Shown: positions 35,044 through 44,692 of the stretch, one piece after another
Layout: each line of letters starts with the position of its first letter
How positions within the stretch are numbered: the first letter of the stretch is position 1
Assembly: GCA_036768485.1 (NCBI GenBank)
Contig: JAVLUZ010000725.1
Span: 62,001 to 126,000, forward strand
Length of the DNA: 64,000 nt
From: Mermis nigrescens
Taxonomy: Eukaryota > Nematoda > Enoplea > Mermithida > Mermithidae
Direction of reading: 5' to 3'
Program-made: the position numbers and the translations under genes
The notes under the pieces: model-generated
What the model saw: the letters and a program-made list of their open reading frames with translations, nothing else
Told to the model about the DNA's origin: nothing
The model's database searches: none

Positions 35044-36732
35044 GGGTTGGGGTGTTGACCCCGATGTGGCCCTACTTGGGAAACCCCGGTTCCGCCACTT
35101 TGACCGCTCCCAGGGCGGAGAAACCCCCGACGGAACCGGGGTCTGATTCACACATGAATAACGGGGTACCCCGTTTCCGAGCCCCTAAACACCCCTTCAG
35201 TTGGAGAAATTTTGACGGAAACGAGGTTGGGGGTGTTGACCCTGATGGGCCCTACTTGAGGAACCCCGGTTCTGCCACTTTGGACCGCTGCCAGGGCGAT
35301 GAAACCCCCGACGGAACCATGGTCTGATTCACACATGACACAATGGGGTACCCCGTTTCCGAGCCCCTAAACACCCCTTCAGTTGGAGAAATTTTGACGG
35401 AAACGAGGTTGGGGGTGTTGGCCCTGATGGGCCCTACTTGAGGAACCCCGGTTCTGCCACTTTGGACCGCTGCCAGGGCGATGAAACCCCGACGGAACCG
35501 GGGTCTGATTCACACATGAATACTGGGGTACCCCGTTTCCGAGCCCCTAAAGACCCCTTCAGTTGGAGAAATTTTAGCGGAAACGGGGTTGGTGGTGTTG
35601 ACCCTGATGGGCCCTACTTGGGAAACCCCGGTTCCGCCACTTTGGACCGCTCCCACGGGCGGAGAAACCCCCGACGGAACCGGGGTCTGATTCACACATG
35701 AATAATGGGGTACCCCGTTTCCGAGCCCCTAAACACCCCTTCAGTTGGAGAAATTTTGACGGAAACGAGGTTGGGGGTGTTGACCCTGGATGGGCCCTAC
35801 TTGAGGAACCCCGGTTCTGCCACTTTGGACCGCTGCCAGGGCGATGAAACCCCCGACGGAACCGGGGTCTGATTCACACATGAATAATGGGGTACCCCGT
35901 TTCCGAGCCCCTAAAGACCCCTTCAGTTGGAGAAATTTTAGCGGAAACGGGGTTGGTGGTGTTGACCCCGATGGGCCCTACTTGGGAAACCCCGGTTCCG
36001 CCACTTTGGACCGCTCCCAGGGCGGAGAAACCCCCGACGGAACCGGGGTCTGATTCACACATGAATAATGGGGTACCCCGTTTCCGAGCCCCTAAACACC
36101 CCTTCAGTTGGAGAAATTTTGACGGAAACGAGGTTGGGGGTGTTGACCCTGATGGGCCCTACTTGAGGAACCCCGGTTCTGCCACTTTGGACCGCTGCCA
36201 GGGCGATGAAACCCCCGACGGAACCGGGGTCTGATTCACACATGAATAATGGGGTACCCTGTTTCCGAGCCCCTAAAGACCCCTTCAGTTGGAGAAATTT
36301 TAGCGGAAACGGGGTTGGTGGTGTTGACCCTGATGGGCCCTACTTGGGAAACCCCGGTTCCGCCACTTTGGACCGCTCCCAGGGCGGAGAAACCCCCGAC
36401 GGAACCGGGGTCTGATTCACACATGAATAATGGGGTACCCCGTTTCCGAGCCCCTAAACACCCCTTCAGTTGGAGAAATTTTAACGGAAACGAGGGTTGG
36501 GGGTGTTGACCCTGATGGGCCCTACTTGAGGAACCCCGGTTCTGCCACTTTGGACCGCTGCCAGGGCGATGAAACCCCGACGGAACCGGGGTCTGATTCA
36601 CACATGAATAATGGGGTACCCCGTTTCCGAGCCCCTAAAGACCCCTTCAGTTGGAGAAATTTTAGCGGAAACGGGGTTGGTGGTGTTGACCCTGATGGGC
36701 CCTACTTGGAAAACCCCGGTTCCGCCACTTTG
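35044..36732 (-). repeat. 181-bp GC-rich satellite, right arm (left copy)
   Basis: About 9 units of the same repeat in reverse orientation, far more uniform than the left arm. Two unit types alternate (gggttggtggtgttgac and gaggttgggggtgttgac). Confidence 0.9.
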
Positions 36733-36867
36733 GTTCGTTTCCGTTTCCGTTTCCGGCTTTTACCCGTTGTTTCCGTTTCCGTTTCCGGCTTTTACCCATT
36801 GTTTCCGTTTCCGTTTCCGGATTTTACTTCTCCCCTTTGTATACACCTACGTTATTCGTGTGTACTT

Positions 36868-37046
36868 CATTGGGCGTCGGGAAGGGGGTTTGCGGGAATG
36901 CAACCCCAGAAACTAAAATACCCCCTAGAATTCAATTGTTAAAATTTTTTTTGTTTTTTTCGCAATTTTTTGATGCCAATGGATATTCCTCGATGAGAAA
37001 CGTTGAAAAATGGTGTTTGTTCGCCATACCACCATTTTTATGGCCA
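36868..37046 (+). mobile_element. hAT-like GGGCGGC-family MITE cut by the gap
   Basis: It starts CATTGGGCGTCGGG after target copy GTGTACTT (36860-36867). Its right part falls in the N gap. The complete twin is 43515-43751. Confidence 0.85.
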
Positions 37047-37146
37047 NNNNNNNNNNNNNNNNNNNNNNNNNNNNNNNNNNNNNNNNNNNNNNNNNNNNNN
37101 NNNNNNNNNNNNNNNNNNNNNNNNNNNNNNNNNNNNNNNNNNNNNN
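37047..37146. other. Assembly gap, 100 N
   Basis: A run of exactly 100 N, the usual placeholder for a gap of unknown size. Confidence 0.99.
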
Positions 37147-37538
37147 TCTCGTCTTCCAGCAGATAAATTAACTTACTGATAAAAATCGCGCGTTCATCAT
37201 ATCCTGAGTCGACACTTTAAACACAATCGACTAAGATGTTAAGAAACGCCGCGAACCCTCGCATAGCTCAGTGGTAAAACCTCTTGCTTGTAGTCGAAGC
37301 GACCCGGGTTCGATTCCAGCCGATAGCTTTTTGTTTGGCGCACTCACTGTAGTATGTCCCAGCACTGATTAAATGCCTAAATCAAATTTATTTGGCCGTA
37401 TTAGAGCATTAAAAATGGAAGAATTCTAGCCACTCGCCCTCACTGAGCTGATCTGCCGAAGTACAGTAATTCGTCTTGTTTAGCTTACTGTAGCCCTTAA
37501 AAGAATTGACTAAAAAGCTCTCGAATAAATGAAACAGA
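37147..37538 (+). mobile_element. TATAGTCTGTTTCA MITE, left end lost at the gap
   Basis: Same element as 30986-31528 but starting inside it because the contig begins there. The right end ATGAAACAGA is intact. Confidence 0.8.
37257..37327 (+). pseudogene. tRNA-like sequence inside a MITE (right copy)
   Basis: Identical A and B boxes and the same unpaired acceptor stem as 31248-31318. Confidence 0.6.
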
Positions 37539-37929
37539 GTTTTTTTTATATATATTTTTGAAAGTTTGTTTGTTTGTATGTTTGTGCCGGGTTGGCTCCG
37601 GCCCAATGAAATTTGGTGGGCTGATATTTTGGGCCGAGGTCGGTACAATGGGGGAAGGAGCCGTAGCGATCTTGAAATTTCGACAAACGCACCCATTGGC
37701 CCTGGGCAGGGAGGGAGCAGGGTTTGGCCCCTGTGCTATAAGCCTCCACGATTTCGGGAGATGGCCGATTTTTTGCTATTTTTTTTCAAAAATGAGTTTA
37801 TACTGTTTGTATAGGGATACCCCGGCCAAGAGGAGCATGCCTGGCGACACTATGTACATTGTTATATGTTATAGCATTGGTCGGCACTGTGAAACATCAA
37901 AATACGGGTTTAACCAAATGATGCTATAA

Positions 37930-38270
37930 CATAGGCAATTTTATAAGATAGGCATGGTATGAGATACTATGTGCAACAAGATAAGCAATGCTATAAGATA
38001 GGACGTAATATAAGATACTCTGTGCTACAGGATAGGCAATACTATCAGATAGGACGTGATATAAGACATCCCGTGCTACAAGATAGGCAATGCTATAAGA
38101 TAGAACGTTATAAAAGATACCCCGTGCTACAAGATAGGCAATGCTATAAGATAGGAAGTGATATAAGATACCCCGAGCTGCAAGATAGGCAATGTTATAA
38201 GATAGTATGGGATATAAGATACCCTGTGCTACGAGATAGGCAATGCTATAAGATAGGTTTGGTATAGATA
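37930..38270 (+). repeat. 51-bp tandem repeat array (right copy)
   Basis: Units start gataggcaat at 38031 and 38082, exactly 51 bp apart. Since 51 is a multiple of 3 and the copy has few indels, it reads as a 17-residue repeat, which I treat as spurious. Confidence 0.88.
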
Positions 38271-38370
38271 CCCTGTCTGTGCCATAACATGCAGTGATAT
38301 AAGATAGGAGATACCATCAGCTATAACATATCACGTGATATATGACACCCTTTGCTACAACAAACAAAAA

Positions 38371-38740
38371 ATTTTTAAAACATCAAAAATATGGTTTGAC
38401 CGAAAAAATTTTTCAAAACATCCTAAAACATCAAAAATATGGTTTGACGAAAAAAATTTTCCAAAGCATCCTAAAACATCAAAAATATGGTTTGACGAAA
38501 AAATTTTCCAAAACATCCCAAAACATCAACAATATGGGTTTTATTAAAAAAATTTCCAGAACACCCCAGAACATCAAAAAATATGATTATGGCTAAACAA
38601 TTTTCAAAAACCATTCTGTAACGTCAAAAATATGGATTTGATCAAAAAATGGTTGACAAAAGACATTTTTAAAAAATCCAAAAAATAAAATATGGTTTGT
38701 ACCAACAATTTTTCTAGAAATATCCCAAAAGCATCAAAAG
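38371..38740 (+). repeat. 48-bp tandem repeat array (right copy)
   Basis: The motif catcaaaaat recurs at 38381, 38429 and 38478, giving 48-49 bp spacing, then decays. Confidence 0.88.
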
Positions 38741-39691
38741 TCTTGAAAAATAAAAAATACAAGAGACATATTAATTCCATATAGCTATCAGGCCTAAGTT
38801 CAGCCCGGGCAACGCCGGGCAGCTCAACTAGTTGCTAATAGTTTCGAAAAGCGGTAGGTAGTCGGCAGCGGGCACATCATTACAAAACAACATACAGCTT
38901 AATTCTTATTCGGAGTCTTTTTAGGTTGTTTTCAACGCCTTTTCTCATTCTGAGTCGTTCTAGGTTGTTTTCGACGCGTTTGCTTATGCGGAGTCTTTTT
39001 AGATTGTTTTCAACGCGTTTCCTTATTCTGAGTCTTTTAATAATGTTTTCGCATTTTTTTGCACATTACACGAAGTATACGATCATGCAGTTCAGATATG
39101 ATAGATTACTTTTGCACGTGATGGCTTTGTATATGTAATTCCAGCGGAGAAGCTTGCTACACAATAGAACAGCCTGTCTAATTTGCCGCCTCGCTAAGGT
39201 ACAAATTAGTGTTATTTTGATATACCAAAAATAAATTTGTGTGATTTTGGTAGGCACTTGCTGGACTATCAATATCATATTTTAATTCTGTGAATTTTGA
39301 TAAATCACATTCTTATCATATTAAAACTCTGGAAACGTGGAAATATTTTTGATATAATTTTGGTATAATTTTAGTATAAAGTGGTAGCACTTATCCCTTT
39401 TTCGCTCTTTATCTTACTTATTTTGTACGTATGATGCAGTAGGTATTTTCCACATGTTGTATTATCATATGGAGACAAATACGTAAGTAGGTATGTACAT
39501 ATGTATACCGAGCCGAGCCCCCTCATACATATAGTCCATTGAGGTTTGTATACGGGTCTCGGGTAAAATCCGGAAACGGAAACGGAAACGGAAACAATGG
39601 GTAAAAGCCGGAAACGGAAACGGAAACAACGGGTAAAAGCCGGAAACGGAAACGGAAACAACGGGTAAAAGCCGGAACCGGAAACGGAAAC

Positions 39692-42600
39692 GAACCAAAG
39701 TGGTGGAACCGGGGTTTTCCAAGTAGGGCCCATCAGGGTCAACACCCCCAACCCCGTTTCCGCCAAAATTTCTCCAACTGAAGAAGGGTTTAGGGGCTCG
39801 GAAACGGGGTACCCCATTATTCATATGTGAATCTGACCCCGGTTCCGTCGACGGTTTCACCGACCTGGGAGCGGTCCAAAGTGGCGGAACCGGGGTTCCC
39901 CAAGTAGGGCCCATCAGGATCAACGCCCCCGAACCCGTTTCCGCCAAAATTTCCACAACTGAAGGGGGGTTTAGGGGCTCGGAAACAGGGTACCCCATTA
40001 TTCATATGCGAAGGTGACCCCGGTTCCGTCGGGTGTTTCTCCGCCCTGGGAGCGGTCCAAAGTGGCAGAACCGGGGTTCCCCAGGTAGGGCCCATCAGGG
40101 TCAACGCCCTCAACCCCGTTTCCGCCGAAATTTCTTTAACTGAAGGGGGTTTAGGGGCTAGGAAACAGGGTACCCCATTATTCATATGTGAATCTGACCC
40201 CGGTTCCGTCGGGGGTTTCTTCGCCCTGGGAGGGGTCCAAAGCGGCGGAACTGGGGTTCCCCAAGTAGGGCCTATCAGGGTCAACACCCCCAACCCTGTT
40301 TCCGCCAAAATTTCTCCAACTGAAGGGGTTTTAGGGGCTCGGAAACGGGGTACCCCATTTTTCGTATGCGAAAGTGACCCCGGTTCCGTCGGGGGTTTCT
40401 CCGCCCTTGGAGCGGTCCAAAGTGGTGGAACTGGGGTTTCCCAAGTAGGGCCCATCAAGGTCAACACCCCGACCCCGTTTCCGCCAAAATTTCTCCAACT
40501 GAAGAAGGGTTTAGGGGCTCGGAAACGGGGTACCCCATTATTCATATGTGAATCTGACCCCGGTTCCGTCGGCGGTTTCACCGACCTGGGAGCGGTCCAA
40601 AGTGGCGGAACCGGGGTTCCCAAGTAGGGCCCATCAGCGTCAACGCCCCCGAGCCCGTTTCCGCCAAAATTTCCACAACTGAAGGGGGGTTTAGGGGCTC
40701 GGAAACAGGGTACCCCATTATTCATATGCGAAAGTGACCCCGGTTCCGTCGGGGGTTTCTCCGCCCTTGGAGCGGTACAAAGTGGTGGAACCGGGGTTTC
40801 CCAAGTAGGGCCCATCAAGGTCAACACCCCCGACCCCGTTTCCGCCAAAATTTCTCCAACTGAAGAAGGGTTTAGGGGCTCGGAAACGGGGTACCCCATT
40901 ATTCATATGTGAATCTGACCCCGGTTCCGTCGGCGGTTTCACCGACCTGGGAGCGGTCCAAAGTTGCGGAACCGGGGTTCCCCAGGTAGGGCCCATCAGG
41001 GTCAACGCCCCCGAGCCCGTTTCCGCCAAAATTTCCACAACTGAAGGGGGGTTTAGGGGCTCGGAAACAGGGTACCCCATTATTCATATGCGAAAGTGAC
41101 CCCGGTTCCGTCGGGGGTTTCTCCGCCCTTGGAGCGGTACAAAGTGGTGGAACCGGGGTTTCCCAAGTAGGGCCCATCAAGGTCAACACCCCCGACCCCG
41201 TTTCCGCCAAAATTTCTCCAACTGAAGAAGGGTTTAGGGGCTCGGAAACGGGGTACCCCATTATTCATATGTGAATCTGACCCCGGTTCCGTCGGCGGTT
41301 TCACCGACCTGGGAGCGGTCCAAAGTGGCGGAACCGGGGGTTCCCCAAGTAGGGCCCATCAGCGTCAACGCCCCCGAGCCCGTTTCCGCCAAAATTTCCA
41401 CAACTGAAGGGGGGTTTAGGGGCTCGGAAACAGGGTACCCCATTATTCATATGCGAAAGTGACCCCGGTTCCGTCGGGGGTTTCTCCGCCCTTGGAGCGG
41501 TACAAAGTGGTGGAACCGGGGTTTCCCAAGTAGGGCCCATCAAGGTCAACACCCCCGACCCCGTTTCCGCCAAAATTTCTCCAACTGAAGAAGGGTTTAG
41601 GGGCTCGGAAACGGGGTACCCCATTATCTGCATGCGTGAATCTGACCCCGGTTCCGTCGGCGGTTTCACCGACCTGGGAGCGGTCCAAAGTTGCGGAACC
41701 GGGGTTCCCCAGGTAGGGCCCATCAGGGTCAACGCCCTCAACCCCGTTTCCGCCGAAATTTCTTCAACTGAAGGGGGTTTAGGGGCTAGGAAACAGGGTA
41801 CCCCATTATTCATATGTGAATCTGACCCCGGTTCCGTCGGGGGTTTCTTCGCCCTGGGAGGGGTCCAAAATGGCGGAACTGGGGTTCCCCAAGTAGGGCC
41901 TATCAGGGTCAACACCCCAACCCTGTTTCCGCCAAAATTTCTCCAACTGAAGGGAGTTTTAGGGGCTCGGAAACGGGGTACCCCATTTTTCGTATGCGAA
42001 AGTGACCCCGGTTCCGTCGGGGGTTTCTCCGCCCTTGGAGCGGTCCAAAGTGGTGGAACCGGGGTTTCCCAAGTAGGGCCCATCAAGGTCAACACCCCCG
42101 ACCCCGTTTCCGCCAAAATTTCTCCAACTGAAGAAGGGTTTAGGGGCTCGGAAACGGGGTACCCCATTATTCATATGTGAATCTGACCCCGGTTCCGTCG
42201 GCGGTTTCTCCGCCCTGGGAGCGGTCCAAAGTGGCAGAACCGGGGTTTCCCAGGTAGGGCCCATCAGGGTCAACGCCCTCAACCCCGTTTCCGCCGAAAT
42301 TTCTGCAACTGAAGGGGGTTTAGGGGCTAGGAAACAGGGTACCCCATTATTCATTTGTGAATCTGACCCCGGTTCCGTCGGGGGTTTCTTCGCCCTGGGA
42401 GGGGTCCAAAGTGGCGGAACCGGGGTTCCCCGAGTAGGGCCTATCAGGGTCAACACCCCCATCCCAGTTTCCGCCAAAATTTCTCCAACTGAAGGGGTTT
42501 TAGGGGCTCGGAAACGGGGTACCCCATTATTCAGATGTGAATCTAACCCCGGTTCCGTCGGGGGTTTCACCGCCCTGGTAGCGGTCCAAGTGGCGGAACC

Positions 42601-42960
42601 GGGTCCCTCAAGTAGGGCCAATCAGGTCAACACCCCCAACCCCGTTTCCGCCGAAACCTCTCCAATTGAAGGGGTGCCGAGCTCGGAAGCGGGGGCTGCC
42701 CCATTATTCATGTGTGAATCAGACCCGAGTTCCGTCGGGGTTCTCTCCGCCCTAGGAGCGGTCCAAAGTGGCGGAACCGGGAGTTTCCAAGCAGGGCCCA
42801 TCAGGGTCAACACCCCAACCCCGTTTCCGCCGAAAATTCTCCAACTGAAGGGGGTTTTAGGGGCTCGGAAACGGGGTACCGCATTATTCATATGTGAATC
42901 AGACCCAGGTTCCGTCGGGGGTTTCACCGCCCTGGGAGAGGTCCAAAGTGGCGGAAACGG
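39692..42960 (+). repeat. 181-bp GC-rich satellite, forward arm (right copy)
   Basis: About 18 units. From about 40540 to 41640 two unit types alternate (gtcggcggtttcaccgacctg and gtcgggggtttctccgccctt, differing by a few bases), giving a 362-bp higher-order repeat. Confidence 0.92.
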
Positions 42961-43380
42961 GGTTGGGGTGTTGACCCTGATGGGCCCTACTTGGGAAACC
43001 CCGGTTCCGCCACTTTGGACCGCTCCCAGGGCGGAGAAACCCCCGACGGAACCGGGGTCTGATTCACACATGAATAATGGGGTACCCCGTTTCCGAGCCC
43101 CTAAACACCCCTTCAGTTGGAGAAATTTTGACGGAAACGAGGTTGGGGGTGTTGACCCTGATGGGCCCTACTTGAGGAACCCCGGTTCTGCCACTTTGGA
43201 CCGCTGCCAGGGCGGTGAAACTCCCGACGGAACCGGGGTCTGATTCACACATGAATAATGGGGTACCCCGTTTCCGAGCCCCTAAAGACCCCTTCAGTTG
43301 GAGAAATTTTAGCGAAAACGGGGTTGGTGGTGTTGACCCTGATGGGCCCTACTTGGAAAACCCCGGTTCCGCCACTTTGG
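42961..43380 (-). repeat. 181-bp GC-rich satellite, inverted arm (right copy)
   Basis: About 2.3 units in reverse orientation, directly followed by the inverted (GTTTCC)n block. Confidence 0.9.
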
Positions 43381-43514
43381 TTCGTTTCCGTTTCCGTTTC
43401 CGGCTTTTACCCGTTGTTTCCGTTTCCGTTTCCGGCTTTTACCCATTGTTTCCGTTTCCGTTTCCGGATTTTACTTCTCCCCTTTGTATACACCTACGTT
43501 ATTCGTGTGTACTT

Positions 43515-43751
43515 CATTGGGCGTCGGGAAGGGGTTTGCGGGAATGCAACCCCAGAAACTAAAATACCCCCAGAATTCAATCGTTAAAATTTTTTTTGTT
43601 TTTTTTTCGCAATTTTTTGATGCCAATGGATATTCCTCGATGAGAAACGTTGAAAAATGGTGTTTGTTCGCCATACCACCATTTTTATGGCCATTTTTTT
43701 GACCTTTGAAAAAAACTTGCACCCCCAGAACTTTGGAGCCGCCCACCTATA
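43515..43751 (+). mobile_element. hAT-like GGGCGGC-family MITE, complete
   Basis: The 237-bp element starts CATTGGGCGTCGGG and ends CGCCCACCTATA. A perfect 8-bp duplication GTGTACTT flanks it (43507-43514, 43752-43759). It inserted right beside the Foldback-like element. Confidence 0.88.
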
Positions 43752-43854
43752 GTGTACTTACATACAATTAGCGCAGCGTAGTGTGAGTGAAGTATCACCT
43801 ATCTGTGTTGACAAATGCGTAATCTAAGGTGAGCTCATCTTTAAGGTTGGCTTA

Positions 43855-43925
43855 TAGTCTGTTTCACATAAGTTAGGGCATAAATTTTAGGAAGTTATTC
43901 GAAAGTAAGCCGACGGAGTACGATA
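43855..43925 (+). mobile_element. Left half of a split TAGTCTGTTTCA MITE
   Basis: TATAGTCTGTTTCACATAAG and the following cgaaagtaagccgacgg correspond to the left part of the MITE at 29569-29740. It breaks off at the ACTAGCAAAG end of the next element. The other half is at 48076-48157. Confidence 0.75.
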
Positions 43926-44692
43926 ACTAGCAAAGAAAAATGCTCCGATGGAACAAAAAAGATGAATATACTTGGAATTGTGGATTATTATGGATGTAAA
44001 AGGAGGGGACTAGGAAAAATCTACCTAAAGTCGGAAAATCTGCTAAAAATCACACTTTCTCTAAGCAACGCAAAAAATCGATGTATATTCTGCGGCCAAC
44101 AGATTAAAATAAATATTCAACCATAACAATGATTGAAACAGCAGCACGTTAGCTTATGCAGTAGCTATGGGAAATGATATTAAGTAAACTAACAGTCTTC
44201 CAAGCCAATTGAATGAAATAGCAAACATCGAAGACAATTGAAGACATGGTTGGTTAAAAACAGTAGGAAACACGTAAGTTGACTTGAAACAGACTTTAAT
44301 GTAGATACACTAGCATGCCCGAAACGATTGTGTGCACTAATCAATCGGCTCCTGCTTTGCTTGCTATAATGCTCATAAAACAAAACAACTTTAAATACAA
44401 TACCTCTTAGTTTTCTATCAATCAGGTGTCAGCAATTTAAAAAAGTAACCTTGATAGATTTCGTTTATACACTCTTATCTGAAACTTCGAACATTATTTA
44501 ATAAAAGACACTTTTTTAGAGGCCGCAGAATATACATCGATTTTTTGCGTTGCTTAGAGAAAGTGTGATTTTTAGCAGATTTTCCGACTTTAGGTAGATT
44601 TTTCCTAGTCCCCTCCTTTTACATCCATAATAATCCACAATTCCAAGTATATTCATCTTTTTTGTTCCATCGGAGCATTTTTCTTTGCTAGT
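43926..44692 (+). mobile_element. ACTAGCAAAG inverted-repeat element, complete
   Basis: The arm ACTAGCAAAGAAAAATGC, gatggaacaaaaaagatg and on (43926-44095) is inverted at 44520-44692, about 170 bp with near identity. The 420-bp centre has no significant coding. It is the inner part of the 3.9-kb composite that runs to about 47787. Confidence 0.85.

Larger units (their letters stand above)
33547..36835. mobile_element. Foldback-like element with satellite arms (left copy)
   Basis: The ends GGGTCTGGGTAAAATCC and GGATTTTACTTCTCCCC are inverted and are flanked by a 9-bp duplication TTTGTATAC (33538-33546, 36836-36844). Inside the ends come (GGAAAC)n blocks, then 181-bp repeats in opposite orientation on the two sides of 35044. 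Such tandem-repeat arms with a 9-bp duplication recall Foldback/Mutator-type elements. No transposase. Confidence 0.82.
31138..37046 (+). repeat. Left copy of a 5.9-6.5 kb duplicated segment
   Basis: Apart from small indels and the satellite length, it is the same sequence as 37147-43693. It ends exactly at the N gap, and the right copy begins exactly after it. It is best explained as an overlapping contig end or allele. Confidence 0.9.
37540..38831 (+). mobile_element. Helitron-like non-autonomous element (right copy)
   Basis: It has a canonical Helitron 3' terminus: hairpin GCCCGG (38803-38808) / CCGGGC (38815-38820), short spacer, CTAG at 38828-38831 followed by T. The 5' end is T-rich, with gtttgtttgtatgtttgtg and gccgggttggctccggc. 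It contains two tandem arrays and no coding capacity. Confidence 0.68.
39554..43482. mobile_element. Foldback-like element with satellite arms (right copy)
   Basis: It is flanked by the same 9-bp duplication TTTGTATAC (39545-39553, 43483-43491). It has inverted terminal and (GGAAAC)n blocks as in the left copy. The satellite is forward to about 42960 and inverted from 42961 to 43380, so its arms are very unequal. It is 3929 bp against 3289 bp in the left copy. Confidence 0.85.
37147..43693 (+). repeat. Right copy of the duplicated segment
   Basis: It begins at the base after the gap with the sequence found at 31138 and stays colinear to 43693, which matches the last base before the gap. Confidence 0.9.

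Noticed and set aside
37959..38267. A 102-residue frame with a 17-residue repeat (QDRQCYKIG..IRYPVL)
   Set aside because: It is the 51-bp tandem array. The left copy of the same array is broken by indels, so coding is not conserved.
39817..40899. A 360-codon minus-strand open frame in the GC-rich array, with many shorter ones at 33.7-36.9 and 39.4-43.6 kb
   Set aside because: Every one lies on the 181-bp satellite and shifts frame each unit. There is no start context, codon signature or domain. GC-rich sequence with few stops explains it.
31138..43693. A biological segmental duplication
   Set aside because: Both copies terminate exactly at the N gap, so an assembly overlap is the simpler explanation; kept as a finding to test.
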